Below, piece by piece: positions 24,041 to 35,354 of a stretch of DNA of 64,000 nt. Under the pieces are notes generated by a model. It worked only from the letters and a program-made list of their open reading frames with translations. It did not search any database and was not told the origin of the DNA. The stretch spans positions 498,486 to 562,485 of the forward strand of contig MNCI01015670.1 of the NCBI GenBank assembly GCA_015680685.1, written 5' to 3'. The stretch comes from Gnetum montanum (taxonomy: Eukaryota > Streptophyta > Gnetopsida > Gnetales > Gnetaceae). The translations under genes were made by a program, and so were the position numbers. Position 1 is the stretch's first letter. Each line of letters starts with the position of its first letter.

Positions 24041-24561
24041 TGTGAGAGATGTCCTAGAATGGTGGTTCTCTTGGGCTCTCCCCATGGTTCGGGGGCCATG
24101 GAACACTCTGAGATGCCCTTGGGTGGCTCTCAAGTGTTACAAAACCCACTCTGGCTTGGTGGTACCAAGCTAGCAATAGGACACCCTCCTGTTGCACTCT
24201 CTTTTAAGTCCTCTTCATTCCCCCTCTTCTCCATGGAGAACTACATGGCCCTGATTCTACGGCGGTCATAGATATGTAGGCAACCAAGACTAGATAGTTT
24301 TGGTGCGGTGCCATGCCACACCTTGTACTAGATCGTGAGGGATCTAGGGGTGAGGTACCTTCCCTTGTAGGTGCATCGTCTTCCCTCCCATCAATGTGGT
24401 CTACAAGGTTGTGTGTGTGCTTGTTTGCTTGGTTCTCTTCTGCTTGCACTCGTGAGATGCTTGCTTGTTTGAGGCGTATTCCCTAGGTCTTCCACCCCAG
24501 ATCCATTGGATCTTTGTGAATTCCTTGGGGTGCTGGGCAATGTCGAGGCAACGTTGTTACA
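24041..24561 (+). repeat. 3' LTR of element D
   Basis: 521 bp with the same TG...CA ends as 12841-13361, followed by the target duplication TGAAA. Confidence 0.95.
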
Positions 24562-24639
24562 TGAAAACACAAGTGAAGGTAGAAGGTATGGTTGATGGTA
24601 AGGTTGAAAAGAAAGCTAAAAACAAAAGTGAAGGTAGAA

Positions 24640-24925
24640 AGTATGGTTGGTGTGTTGAAAAATCATTGATGAAAAATGGTGAAAAATCAACCATTAACGT
24701 GGAGTTGAAGGGGGGAAATCAAAGCAAAAGGCACGTTTGATGAAAAATGATGAAAAGTCAAATTAGGCGGTGAAGGAGAGATTTGAAAGCGAAAGGCACG
24801 TTTCATGGAAAATGATGAAAAGTCAAATTAGAAGGTGAAGGAGAGATTTGAAAGCCAAAGGCACGTTCCATGGAAAGTGATGAAAAGTCAAATTAGGCGG
24901 TGAAGGAGAGATTTGAAAGCCTCAA
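24640..24925 (+). repeat. 65-bp tandem repeat upstream of the quinone oxidoreductase-like gene
   Basis: GATGAAAAGTCAAATTA recurs at 24749, 24814 and 24879, giving a 65-bp period. Each unit also holds GGTGAAGGAGAGATTTGAAAG and AAAGGCACGTT. A more diverged unit lies to the left (from about 24640), where GTTGGTGTGTTGAAAAATCA also occurs. Confidence 0.85.
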
Positions 24926-25032
24926 AACAGGGCTTGGGCATGCTGATCCTCAAAACATATATGACAAAGAGTTTCGTGGTTTTTCCTCGTGCATTCCTAG
25001 TTATGTAGCAGATACCCGCATCCAAAATCTTG

Positions 25033-25033
25033 N
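25033..25033. other. Single N inside a short direct duplication
   Basis: CGCATCCAAAATCTTG occurs twice, 18 bp apart, around the N. This looks like an assembly or polishing artefact in the 5' leader of the downstream gene. Confidence 0.7.
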
Positions 25034-25085
25034 TCGCATCCAAAATCTTGATGTAGAATCGGAAATCTCTGTTGCAGCAGGCACA

Positions 25086-27797
25086 ATGAAAGCACTAGTT
25101 TGCAGAAAGTTGGGAGACCCAACACTTCCTATGACAGACGAATCTCCGCTGTACTTCTCAGCCAATCATCCCATCCCTAAAATGTCTTCGCCCACATCTG
25201 TGTTGATCAGAGTGAAAGCTTCTAGTTTGAACTTTGCTAATGTTCTGCAAATTATGGGAACATACCAGGAAAAATTACACCCACCTTATGTTCCGGGATC
25301 AGACCTCTCAGGGGTTGTTGAGGGTGTTGGAGAAAAGGTCAGCAGAGTCAAGGTCGGGGATGCAGTCTGTGCCATTGCAAAACAGGGGTCGTTTGCAGAG
25401 AAGATCGTTCTCGATGAAAAGGAGCTGTGAGTTTTGAGTCCATTCCATTAACACATTTTATTGATTTTGGAATCATAAATTACCGGTATTTATTCTTTCT
25501 AACTATTAAAAAATCAATTGCAAGTGCTAATAATGAACCTAGAGATTCGAAAGGTTTTGGTGGGCAAAAAGATGCATGGTAGGCATAGTACAAAGCAGGT
25601 TTTTATTTTAAATGTTGAAAGAGATGTAAAATTTATTTTAAAGGGGAAAGGTTGTTTACGGTGAAAGAACTTTTGTTCTGGATTAATTCCACTGATTAAC
25701 ACGAAGCAGAAAAAATTAATCCTTGTTTCGAGTGTGAATTATTGGGGTTTAGCTTCTTGATTTGTTACTGGTAGGGTGAGATAGGATCTTGGGTTTTGGC
25801 GCTTGTTCTGTTGCCCTGTTCAATTAAGAAAATTGACTTTTTATTTTTTTATATGTTATTTTTTGTTTTTACGTATGTAATGAGAAATATTTCTGCATGC
25901 ACAAGAATGCCCTGTAATTGGATGTTGAATTTGGCAAAATTGGCTTGGATGTGTAGGTTTATAGTTCCTCCTGGTTGTGATTTAGTGGCTGCTGCTGGCC
26001 TTCCAATAGCCTTTGGTACATCTCATGTTGCCCTTGTTCACAGAGCTAAACTTTCCCCGGGGCAGGTTGGTAGCGATGAATGGTGATTAACGGTGCAGTT
26101 TCTTCTTTCAAAATTCGATTGTAATCATTTCCTCTCAAAAACTTTGTTTATGGAGTTCCACTGACTGATAAGCCAGTCCAATACCAAGTTATCTTACTCC
26201 ATACACTGATGTTATTTCAGAAAGAATCTTTCATTATCAAATTTGTGCTTACTAAACTTTTTTAGTTCATTTTAGGACCTTGCTTGACAGTATGAACATT
26301 GAGCCTCTGGCGAGCTCTCAGTTGCCTCCTTGATTCCTTGATTTCATTTATTAAGAAGGATATTGTCTGAATAGGTTTTGCTGGTCCTGGGAGCTGCTGG
26401 TGGAGTTGGCATGTCAGCTGTTCAGATAGGGAAAATTTGCGGAGCCACTGTAATTGCTGCGGCAAAGTAAAGCAGATTTTGCTAACCTTTTGTCCTTTCT
26501 TTGAATTGTGGTCTATGTGAATGAGCTATTATTCAATATTTTTCCTTTCAAATTCGAAAATCTTATTAAAGTTAGCATCGTATTTGAGCTGAATTGTACT
26601 TACGTGACAAAGTCGCAAAAATGGCTTTCATTTCCATTTTCAGGGGATCTGAAAAAGAACGGTTCCTAAAGTCATTAGGTGCTGATCATGTAATTGACCC
26701 CACCAGTGGAAATATCCTATCTAAAGTGAATGATTTCTTGAATTCGAGACAACTGAAGGGAGTAGATGTTCTTTATGACCCTGTAGGAGGAAAGCTCTTG
26801 AAAGATAGCTTGAAGCTTTTAAACTTGGGAGCAAATATTTTGATAATAGGTTTTGCAAGTGGAGATGTTCCTGTCTTCCGTGGGAACATGGCTCTAGTCA
26901 AGGTAAAGCTAAGTTATAGAATTTTTTATTTAATGAAACTTCATTATCTTTTACTTTAGTATTACTTGAGCCTTACAATTTAGCAAATCTTTAGAATTTT
27001 CATGTCTCTTCAAAATAGTATAGGAAATCTAGGCTCTAGCATTTAACTTCTATTTATTGTAAAAATTTCCCACCTTTTGATGTTCTAAAAATTGATGCCA
27101 ACACTTGATATTATTTTAGAATTGGACAATACATGGATTGTACTGGGGAAGTTACCTTATTCATCAACCAGATGTTGCAAGTAATTCAATGAATGAACTT
27201 CTTTCATGGCTTGCAAGGGGCTTGATCCATGTCAATGTGTCACATGAGTTTAGCCTATCACAGGTAGTGAAATTGAAGGAAAAATAATTTTGTTCAGGTT
27301 TAATAACTAATTGATTTTTTAATGGTTGTGGCAGGTGTATTCCTTGATAAATGAATGTTTAAAGAAAATTACGCTTTCATCTTTTTTCACATTTTGTTAT
27401 CATTTATTTTTGTTATAGTAATGGTGTATAATTAAATTCTTGTGCAATTAAAATTTATCTAGTACACAAACACTCTATTATGTTTTTGGTCGTTGGAAAC
27501 AAGGGCCTATAACTTTATTTATAATCTAGAATTTTTAAACATTGATTTCTCTAAAACATATTGGGATTAGTTCTTCAACATTTAATGGTCAAAATCACCA
27601 TAACCATATTTTTGGAGCTATTTATAATTTATTATTTTGTTGTTTATATGCAATGATAACCATATGCCATTCTATGGTTTTCACAGGCAAACCTTGCCTT
27701 TGCAGCCATCACACAGAGAGAGGTCATTGGTAAGGTAATGGTTGTCTTCAAGGATGATATAGCAGTGAATGACACATTTTCAACATCAAGACTCTAA
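25086..27797 (+). CDS. Quinone oxidoreductase-like protein (zinc-free MDR family), six exons, probably peroxisomal
   Basis: Predicted NAD(P)H-dependent reductase of quinone-type or alkenal substrates, of the plant family typified by Arabidopsis At3g56460. Exons: 25086-25426, 25957-26065, 26375-26466, 26644-26902, 27120-27263, 27687-27797. All introns are GT-AG, phases agree, and the joined frame is 351 residues, close to the usual family length. Residues 1-150 form the GroES-like catalytic domain (YVPGSDLSGVV at 68-78, GDAVCA at 91-96) without structural zinc cysteines. The nucleotide-binding fold follows, with LGAAGGVG at 155-162 and VDVLYDPVGG at 221-230. The protein ends SRL, a canonical type-1 peroxisomal targeting signal. 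The start was chosen at MKALVCRKLGDP because relatives begin there; an in-frame ATG at 24900 would add 62 unrelated residues. Element D lies about 0.5 kb upstream and element C about 0.45 kb downstream. Confidence 0.95.
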
Positions 27798-27803
27798 CTT
27801 TCT

Positions 27804-27905
27804 TATCATCGTCATCGTCATCTTACCCTTGTCTCAATAAAATGGAGTCGGCTACATGAAAGGCTACACGAATTGTTTTTGGTCATTCGGCTCTATGAAG
27901 ACTCT
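27804..27905 (+). repeat. Trinucleotide run plus SINE/LINE-tail-like motif
   Basis: An ATCGTCATCGTCATC run is followed by TTGTCTCAATAAAATGGAGT and CGGCTACATGAA. A second, diverged copy is at 41265-41366. A CCCAACTAAATGGGGTCGGCTACATGAA-like signature is common in plant dispersed repeats; I could not assign a class. Confidence 0.45.
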
Positions 27906-28033
27906 TTAACTTTCATTTCTATGAAAATGAATAAATGAAGATAAGTTAAATCATGAGATAAAATATGTGTAAGATATGGAATTATTATATTTCTCAATTT
28001 CTCGAAAGAAAGAAACTAGGATGACAACTATGT

Positions 28034-28249
28034 TTGATTAAAGAAAATGTAATGTCTCCACTTGATGAAACTGCTATTATGAAAGCTTTTGTCAATGATG
28101 TTAGACAATATATTGATAATTCTACCTTTGATTCTAGCTTTGTAAATGAAATACTTATTGATTATTATATTGATAACACATTATATGTTGGAAGACCTTT
28201 GTTATGTTTTTTATTGAAAAATAATTTTTTGTTTTGTCATGTTTATAAT
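28034..28249 (+). other. AT-rich open stretch cut by element C
   Basis: An open frame begins at 28034 and is interrupted at the insertion point. The other side of the target site resumes at 38084. No family was recognised. It may be the end of the gene flank or an older repeat. Confidence 0.35.
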
Positions 28250-29068
28250 TGATGGGATGCGATATCGCGTACACAATATCACATACGCGATATCACGTCT
28301 TTCCCTACGATATCGCGTATGTGATATTGCAGCCTGCTGCCAATTCTATAAATAAGAGACGGCTCTCCCTTTGTTTCTCCATCTAGATCTAGACCTTAGC
28401 CAAACTCTTGCCATTTTTCCATTTTAGAGTTAGAATAATTTCTATGTGTCCGCAGTAGGAGTTCCAAAGTGAACAGATCTTTATTCGAGTAATTCTGTAC
28501 CTGAGCACACAATTATGTATGGCAATAAAGACAAACTTTTGGATAAACCTTGTAGTGCATGGACTAAGCTAAATAGAACTTTAATTATTGTTAATTGTTT
28601 AAATGCTTTCTTAAGGACTTAATCTCTCTCAACCCTCAACTCTCATAGTTAAGTGCATTCAGTACGATCGCTTCGAGCACGTGCGTTACACTTGGTAATC
28701 CTAGTAACGAATAGCGTTTGGTAATCCCAACAGTGTTGCATTGGTTCAAGGTATGAAATGGCAAGTGGGAACAGATACTGATGCTAGGATAATTAAGGCT
28801 TAGTTAGTTAAAGTTAGTTACTTAGTCTCTTCACCCTTTCCTCTCTTAGCATAGGCGATAAAAGCATAAAAGACATAAAAATAATGTACCTCAAGTTCAC
28901 TTAACCATACAACTGTGACAAATACAAGTGAGCTTGGGAAGATAATGACTGATTAACCTTAGGTGTTCCATTAGGCATGTAGGCACTTAGTTTGCGGAGT
29001 TTGACTGGATCGTGTGTGTAACGCTTGTATTTGTATGGTTGAGTATTGGGGTACCTTGCCACTCATCA
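28250..29068 (+). repeat. 5' LTR of element C
   Basis: 819 bp, TGATGGGA...ACTCATCA. It has more GATATC palindromes at its start than the 3' LTR, which explains most of the 32-bp length difference. An AATAAA occurs in the presumed R region near 28520. Confidence 0.95.
28347..28354 (+). promoter_or_regulatory. TATA box of the element C LTR
   Basis: TATAAATA, about 100 bp into the LTR, is conserved in all family LTRs here (for example 3006-3013 in element A) and is followed by AAGAG. Probable start region for element transcription. Confidence 0.7.
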
Positions 29069-29069
29069 T

Positions 29070-29082
29070 TGGCGCCGTTGCC
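29070..29082 (+). other. Primer binding site of element C (tRNA-Asp)
   Basis: TGGCGCCGTTGCC, one base after the LTR, is an exact 13-base complement to the 3' end of plant tRNA-Asp(GUC); the following bases diverge (AAGG). Confidence 0.92.
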
Positions 29083-29213
29083 AAGGACTAAGTTGTTTGT
29101 GCGCTAAGTAGAGCATAGGAAATCATTCATATCGTTGGGAAGCTTAAACGAACCCTTAGGGTTAATCAGAAAAAAATTTCAACAACGGTCAATAGCACAT
29201 CGACAAGATAACG

Positions 29214-31146
29214 ATGTATTTTTCTTCTCATAAAAGCACTTCACCACCTAGGGATCACACAAGAGATAGTCGACCGCATAACATAACATACATAACCAAG
29301 AACTGCTAGTTCCTTAAGAGGATCGGGTAGTGTATACTCATCACGATGAGTATATACCCAATTTTACCTTTATCCTCCATTAGGATGAACAACTATGTTG
29401 GCGAGACTTGCAAGGTAACATAGTGTTACCCCTAGATCGTGCAGTCCCTAACATGCTCCTTCATGCTCTTGCATAGATAGACATGATGCAGCTATACGTT
29501 GAATACATTGCATGTGATTATGACACAAGGGATTACCGTCCCACAGTGGCGTAATGTTTAAGGGACTTGCAGTGGGAGAGCTACCCTACATCGTTGAAGG
29601 GTAAAAGGGCGCCGCACGTCCTAAGCGAAATTGAAGATGGTGAACCAGTTATAACAAGTTCTCCATCAAATAATGTTCCTCCTCCTAACGATGGTGAGGT
29701 GGTGGGGTATTAGAACCTACACTGCACGATTCATAACCCTAGTTCTGACCCCCATGAACACCAAGTGTTCAATGAGGAAACACAAACAAATGATAAGGAC
29801 GTGCAGTTTGATCGTCATCACGATTAGGGCTGCAGCAGAAACATCATCATGGTTATGGTTCCCCTTCTTCTTCACCTTCATCACATCATTAACCCTCTCC
29901 TTTCACATCAGGACGCAGTCACAAAGAGCACAATCGTGAGGACAAGGGTAGGCATAATGAGAACCCTCGACGAGAGAGTCAAGAGTGAGGATGAGGGCAT
30001 TCAAGAGAATCAAGGCATGGTGGAAGGGAAAGTAGGGAACCACGTAGGCATCACAGACGCCATGAAAGAAATGACAATGATGAACCCCTACTTGCCACCT
30101 AAAGTATGTTAGATATTATGAAGGCTGTGAGGATACCTACAAGGCACCAAAAAGATAGTCAGATCAAGAGACTAGACATGAATAATATCCCCTGATTTGA
30201 GGGGGGATACAACGCTGATCCACAAAACCACTTACAGGAATTTCATGATGCTTGTGCCTTGCAGAATATCGAAAACGAATGGCAAAAGTTAAATTTGTTC
30301 CCAAGGACACTCATAAAAGAAGCAGAAAGTTGGTACCAGTCCTTAGAACTAGAATCTATTAGATGATGGAGTACAATGCTAGAACTATTCAACGATAAAT
30401 ATCAAACATACTCCAGAGTGTCCAACTTGCAGAAATAGATCCAAGGATGGAAGAAGGGTAATCATGAACCCTTGGATGCTGCCATGGACCAATATTATCC
30501 ATTGCTACATTGTTTCCCAGGCCATGGTTATGTACAATGGGATCAACTCCGCCACCTCATAGATGGGCTAAGACATGAAACTAGGAGAACCCTTAGAACA
30601 TATGCCCAAGGAAGATTATTTGAGCTTAGGTCCCATGAATTTCATAGACTATTGGAGAAAGTAGCTAAGGAAGAAGAAGAGCTATGGAAAAGAGAAAGTG
30701 TAGAAGAGTATAACTGTGATCCTTCCCTGCGAAAGAAGGGAGTAAGATTCTATCAGGAAGAGGATGAGTCACCACTTGAAGAGTTGGTGAATAAAAAAAC
30801 CTTGCCACTTCAAAAGTTAACAACTGAAGTGTCAGCTAAGGTAGATCAAATGTGGGACTCCTTAGATAGTAAATTCAAAACTGTTTTAAAAATCGTAGAG
30901 GAGTCTAAGGAGAGAAGTAGTGACCATGATAAGAAAAAGAGAAGAGATTCAAATCATGCACGTAACAAGGGTAAGGAAAAAATGATTATTGCTAATGAGG
31001 TTGTGGATTCTAATACGGACAATGATGGTGGATGTGAGATCTACCAATATGACCATCCTAAGGGATGTTGCCCAATAATCTCACATGTGCAAGAGTCTGG
31101 GGTGTATGCACTTAACCCAAGACTTAACAAATGGCAAGCACCCTGA
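29214..31146 (+). pseudogene. Gag of element C
   Basis: The start is placed at 29214 by analogy with the Gag N-terminus of element B (a shared SSHK). Stops and frameshifts break the N-terminal half. A 224-codon stretch (30472-31146) stays open and holds HCFPGHGY, then ETRRTLRTYAQGRL, then a charged helix, and the terminal CEIYQYDHPKGCC, where the second cysteine of the B copy has become tyrosine. Gag core blocks AESWYQSLELESI and others lie just upstream (about 30320). Non-functional. Confidence 0.85.
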
Positions 31147-31559
31147 AGGTTATCTTATCCCCAAGGTAGTTCCACCAACCCTTAATGTATTATCCAAGTG
31201 GAACTCTACCACAACTTATCAAGCAACCCCAGCAGTGGCAATACCCACAGTCATGGGGGATGCCACTGCCTAGGCAACAATACCCTTACTAGCAACCAGA
31301 TCCATATGGCTATTACGTGCAGCAACTAGTTTCTCCAAGTGACTCTATGGGTCACGTAATCCCACAATGTCACTACCAAGCTCAGGAGTATTATAGGAAT
31401 CCTTCTCCTAAGGGAGACACACCACATACGTACCATCCTCCGAATCCATCCACAAATCTTACACCAGTAGCTCCACCACCAACTGCTCTAACAATGCAAA
31501 GGGTATTTCCCACTCAAACACAATAACCCAATGTCACGAGGGCTTCAAATCCTCAATTC

Positions 31560-32320
31560 TGAGTTGGTTCTGACAATCTTATGCTGAAAAGACCTTTCTT
31601 CAGAACCAACAATCCAACTAAGCCCTCGCCATCACTAGCGGTTGAACATCTAAACACCTTCGTACCAAATAAATTTTCGGGACCTTCTTCGACCCAAAAA
31701 TTGTGCTCAACGCACACAGTTATGTTAACACATACCATCATAGACTGGATTAAGGTGGGCCACCTTCCCAAGAAATTCTCTAACCCTAGAAGTCCCCTAA
31801 TTTATCTCCAAGTCATTGGGAATGAACCTTGTAAAGCTCTTCTAGACTCAGGTTCCGGAGTCAACCTAATATCACAGGAGATGTACAAAGCCTAGAACCT
31901 ACCTCCATTAAGAAAGAGTAACATTCCACTTGAGCTGGCCAACTAGTCCTTCACTATCCCCTTGGGACTAGTGGAGAACATCATTACCACTATTTGTGGG
32001 TGGTCATATCCAGCTGATTTCCTAGTGATACAAGTAACTAACAGTAAGGGGAACTTCCCAGTAATAATGGGAAGAGTGTGGCTAAGTATGATAGATGCAC
32101 GCCTAGGAATTTGTGATCTTTCCTTGGAAATATCCAAGAAAAATAATTTTGGAAAGATCGAGAGGAAGAAAGTTCCATGCATTGCATACAGTGAAATAGG
32201 GTGTCATTATGTGCAAAAATCATGGGTTATGCAAAGTTCAACATTACCTACATGCAATCGGTGTGCACAAAAAATTAACATACAAAGGTGCATGTATGTA
32301 GCAGCCACATGACAAGAAGA
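31560..32320 (+). pseudogene. Retropepsin region of element C
   Basis: The catalytic triad D-S-G is intact at 31845-31853 within ALLDSGSGVNLIS. The downstream block MGRVWLSMIDARLGICDLS is present. A stop follows the active-site block (31893-31895, in place of a tryptophan codon in copy B), and another replaces the glutamine codon of copy B. Part of the same continuous frame as RT, RNase H and integrase. Confidence 0.88.
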
Positions 32321-32477
32321 CACCCAGTAGCTGATGGCTAATCAAGAAAGCAACTCGATAACATGCATGGAACTAACTAAGGGAATAACTAGTGCTTAAA
32401 TTGGAACCACAGATGCACTTAAGCAAGTTCGTTGCCAACTTCCAAATCTTAACCTTGCAAACATTGATTGGGGGAAG

Positions 32478-33600
32478 TTGGAAATTCCTAAGAGATTTAG
32501 ACAAGAGCCCCTAGATTTGAAACCATTGCCCATTGGTCTGGAATACGTGACACTTGAAAATGGAAAACTAGTAATCATCAACGCAAGGCTTGTTCCCAAG
32601 AAAAACGAGAGATTGCTGAAGGTGATAAATAAATGGTCAAAAACCTTTACCTGGTCATACCCTAAATTAACTGGAATAGATCCTAGGATATGCCAGCATA
32701 GGATTTACACAGACCCCTCCATGAAGCCTTGAAAAAAACTGTAGAGGCGATTGAACCTGAAATTGAAACAAATAGTAAAAGAAGAGATAGAGCAACTTCT
32801 TAAGGCTGGGTTCATATATCCCATTGCTAGTAGCGAATGGGTTAGTCCTCTAGTGATTATGCCTAAGAAAGAAGGTAAATGGAGGGTGTGTATAGATTTT
32901 AGGCTACTGAACATGGCAACATTCAAGGATCACTTTCTATTGCCATTTGTTGACCAAGTCTTAAACACCATAGCGGGGCATCGCTACTACAGTTTTCTGG
33001 ATGGTTATAGTGGGTACAACCAAATACGGATCGCACCAGAAGACCAAGCCAAAACAACATTCACCAGTCCTTGGGGAATGTTTGCATATAAACAAATGCC
33101 ATTTGGCTTTTGCAATGCTCCTGCCACGTTTCAACGTTTAGTTCTAAGCATATTCCAATAGCAGATAGGAAATGGAGTGGAAGTCTTTATGGACGACTTC
33201 TCCACTTATGGGACAAGCTTTGATCACACCCTGGACCGACTAGAGAAAGTGCTAAAATGATGTGTAGAAACCAACCTAAAGCTCAACTGGAAAAAAAGCC
33301 ATTTGATGGTTCAAGACGATGTAATACTGGGGCATAATATTTCACAGTCAGGAATAGAGGTAGACCTATAAAAGGTTAAGGTCATCCAAGGAATCACCCA
33401 ACAACCAGAAACTGTCAAAGACATTTGATCATTCCTTAGACACACTGGCTACTATAGGAGATTCATTGAGAACTTCTCCAAGATTTCCAAACCATTGGTA
33501 GAATTAACAAAGAAGGATGCACCATTCGAATGGACCAGGGAATGTGAACACGCATTCCAAAATCTAAAATAAAGGCTTGTGGAAACTCCCATTCTACAAG
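32478..33600 (+). pseudogene. Reverse transcriptase of element C
   Basis: RT copies element RNA into DNA. Readable motifs are WVSPLVIMPKKEGKWRVCID, SFLDGYSGYNQI, PFGFCNAPATFQR, and the catalytic FMDDF at 33186-33200. In-frame stops lie at 33159 (TAG), 33258 (TGA), 33369 (TAA), 33426 (TGA) and 33570 (TAA), with no frameshift between them. An earlier stop at about 32730 separates the connecting region. Every catalytic residue I can place is still present. Confidence 0.92.
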
Positions 33601-34020
33601 CCCTTGACTGGTCCAAACCATTCCATATAATGATTGATGCATCTAATTATGCCTTAGGAGCTGTATTGATACAATTAGATGAACAAAAATGCCCTTATTA
33701 CATCCACTGTACGAGTAAGAGTATTGTCGGTGCATAACTCAACTACACAACTACAGAAAAGGAATTAATGGCTGTAGTGTTTGCACTGGACAAATTTAGG
33801 CACTATGTGTTAGGCTACAAAGTGTACATTCATACGGATCATAGTGAAATTAGGTTCCTCATGAACAAGCCAATGGTTAGCCCTTGTATTATATGTTGGT
33901 TGGTAATCCTTCAGGAGTTTGATATAACGATAGTAGATCAAAAAGGCACCGAGAATGTAGTTGCAGATCACTTATCTCGGTTGCACTGGGATAGAAAAGA
34001 GGATGGATATGCCATATTTG
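33601..34020 (+). pseudogene. RNase H of element C
   Basis: This domain would degrade RNA in the RNA-DNA hybrid. MIDASNYALGAVL, EKELMAVVFALDKFRHYVLG and HTDH supply the expected acidic residues (first aspartate at 33636-33638). One in-frame stop at 33735-33737 lies just before the glutamate-bearing block. It stays in frame with RT and integrase. Confidence 0.88.
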
Positions 34021-34211
34021 ATCATTTCCTTGATGAAACCCTCTTTGTTGGTGTAGCGAATAACCAACCCATGGGCACGAATTGGTATAGTAGCATTCTT
34101 ACCTATCTCCTTTCCCAACAAACACCACAGGCGTTGGACTTTAGGAACAAAGCCAAGTACTTCATGGAGATTAGAAGAAAAATTTACAAAGTTTTTCTTG
34201 ATGGCTTGGTT

Positions 34212-35144
34212 TGATGGTGTGTGCCCAATGTGGACCAACTAAGAGTTCTCCAGGATGCTCATGAGGGCCCTTGTGAGGATCACTATGCAGGGAGATGAAC
34301 GACTATTAAGATCCTGCTTGCAGGATATTACTAGCCAACACTATTTCAGGATGCCCATCATTTTGTCTAATCTTGTGAGCATTGTCAATGTGATGGTGCA
34401 ATGATGGCTAGAATTGAGGGTCCACAACAATGGATTCAACCTTTGGAACCCTTCAACATTTGGGGAATAGACTTTATGGGGCCCATTACACCAATGTCCA
34501 ATGGAAAAGCTTATATCATTGTTGTTGTTGACTATCTAACAAAATGGGCTAAAGTAGCTGCTGTAACAGACTACACATCATCTACAGCTACACGATTTGT
34601 AAAACAACAAGTTATAAATAAGTTTGGTGTGCCGCGTGCACTTATCTCGGATAATAGAATGCATTTCACGGGTGCAACCTTTCGAAAATTGATGCAACGC
34701 TTAGGGGTTGAACATAAATTGACTACACCTTATCACCCCCAAGCTAATGGCCAAGCTGAGGTCACTAATTGGGAGATTACTAGAATATTAACAAGGAAAA
34801 TTAGCAAATATAGGCGAGATTAGAGCACTAAATTGAATGATGCTCTCTGGGCATACCACTCCACTTGGAAACTCCCTACAGGCTACTCTCCCTATGAGTT
34901 AGTGTATGGAAAACTCCCAAAGCTTCTAATTCAAACTGAGCTCCGTACACTGTCCATGGCATGTGATCTCCACCTTAACCTTGGTCTAGAACAAAAACAA
35001 AGATTGGCAACTCTAAACGTGCTAGATGAGAATCGATTGGTTTCCCTGTCATCAAATGAGTTACACAAGGCACATAACAAGAAACGTCTTGACTTAAGAA
35101 TTCAAAAGGTTAAGTACCCACCGGGAGATAAGGTTCTTTATTAG
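34212..35144 (+). pseudogene. Integrase of element C
   Basis: The zinc-binding part is recognisable (HEGP...DH, then SCEHCQ) with several stops. The core keeps its acidic triad: D at 34470 (GIDFMGP), D at 34650 (ISDNRMHF) and E at 34758 (GQAEVT), a D-D-35-E spacing. The C-terminal block with YSPYELVYGKLPKL follows. A stop near 34822 splits core from C-terminus. The whole protein stays in the same frame as RT. Confidence 0.92.
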
Positions 35145-35354
35145 AACCCCACGCATATACCACAACACACGAAATTTCAAAAATTGTGAAAAGGACCTTA
35201 CATTATTCATACAACCTTTCCCTCAGGAGCCATGATAATATACAAGCCTAAAAGCCTTGATAAGAGATTACTAGTCAATGTGTAACAAACAAAACCCTTC
35301 CATGAACTAAGAATAGCCAGTGCAAATTACACCTTTGATAGTGGATGACCTAAC

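Larger units (their letters stand above)
12841..24561 (+). mobile_element. Element D: LTR retrotransposon interrupted by element B
   Basis: Two 521-bp LTRs (12841-13361 and 24041-24561) face the same way and are flanked by the 5-bp target duplication TGAAA (12836-12840 and 24562-24566). A primer site close to the initiator tRNA-Met consensus follows the left LTR, and a purine tract precedes the right one. Element B sits inside with its own target duplication. Without B, D is about 4.46 kb. No gag, protease, RT or integrase could be recognised in its ~3.4 kb of internal sequence, so it is either badly decayed or a non-autonomous element. Superfamily is not assigned. Confidence 0.93.

Noticed and set aside
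24900-25085. In-frame N-terminal extension of the quinone oxidoreductase-like gene
   Set aside because: It overlaps the 65-bp tandem repeat, contains the N and a local duplication, and relatives start at MKALVCRKLGDP.
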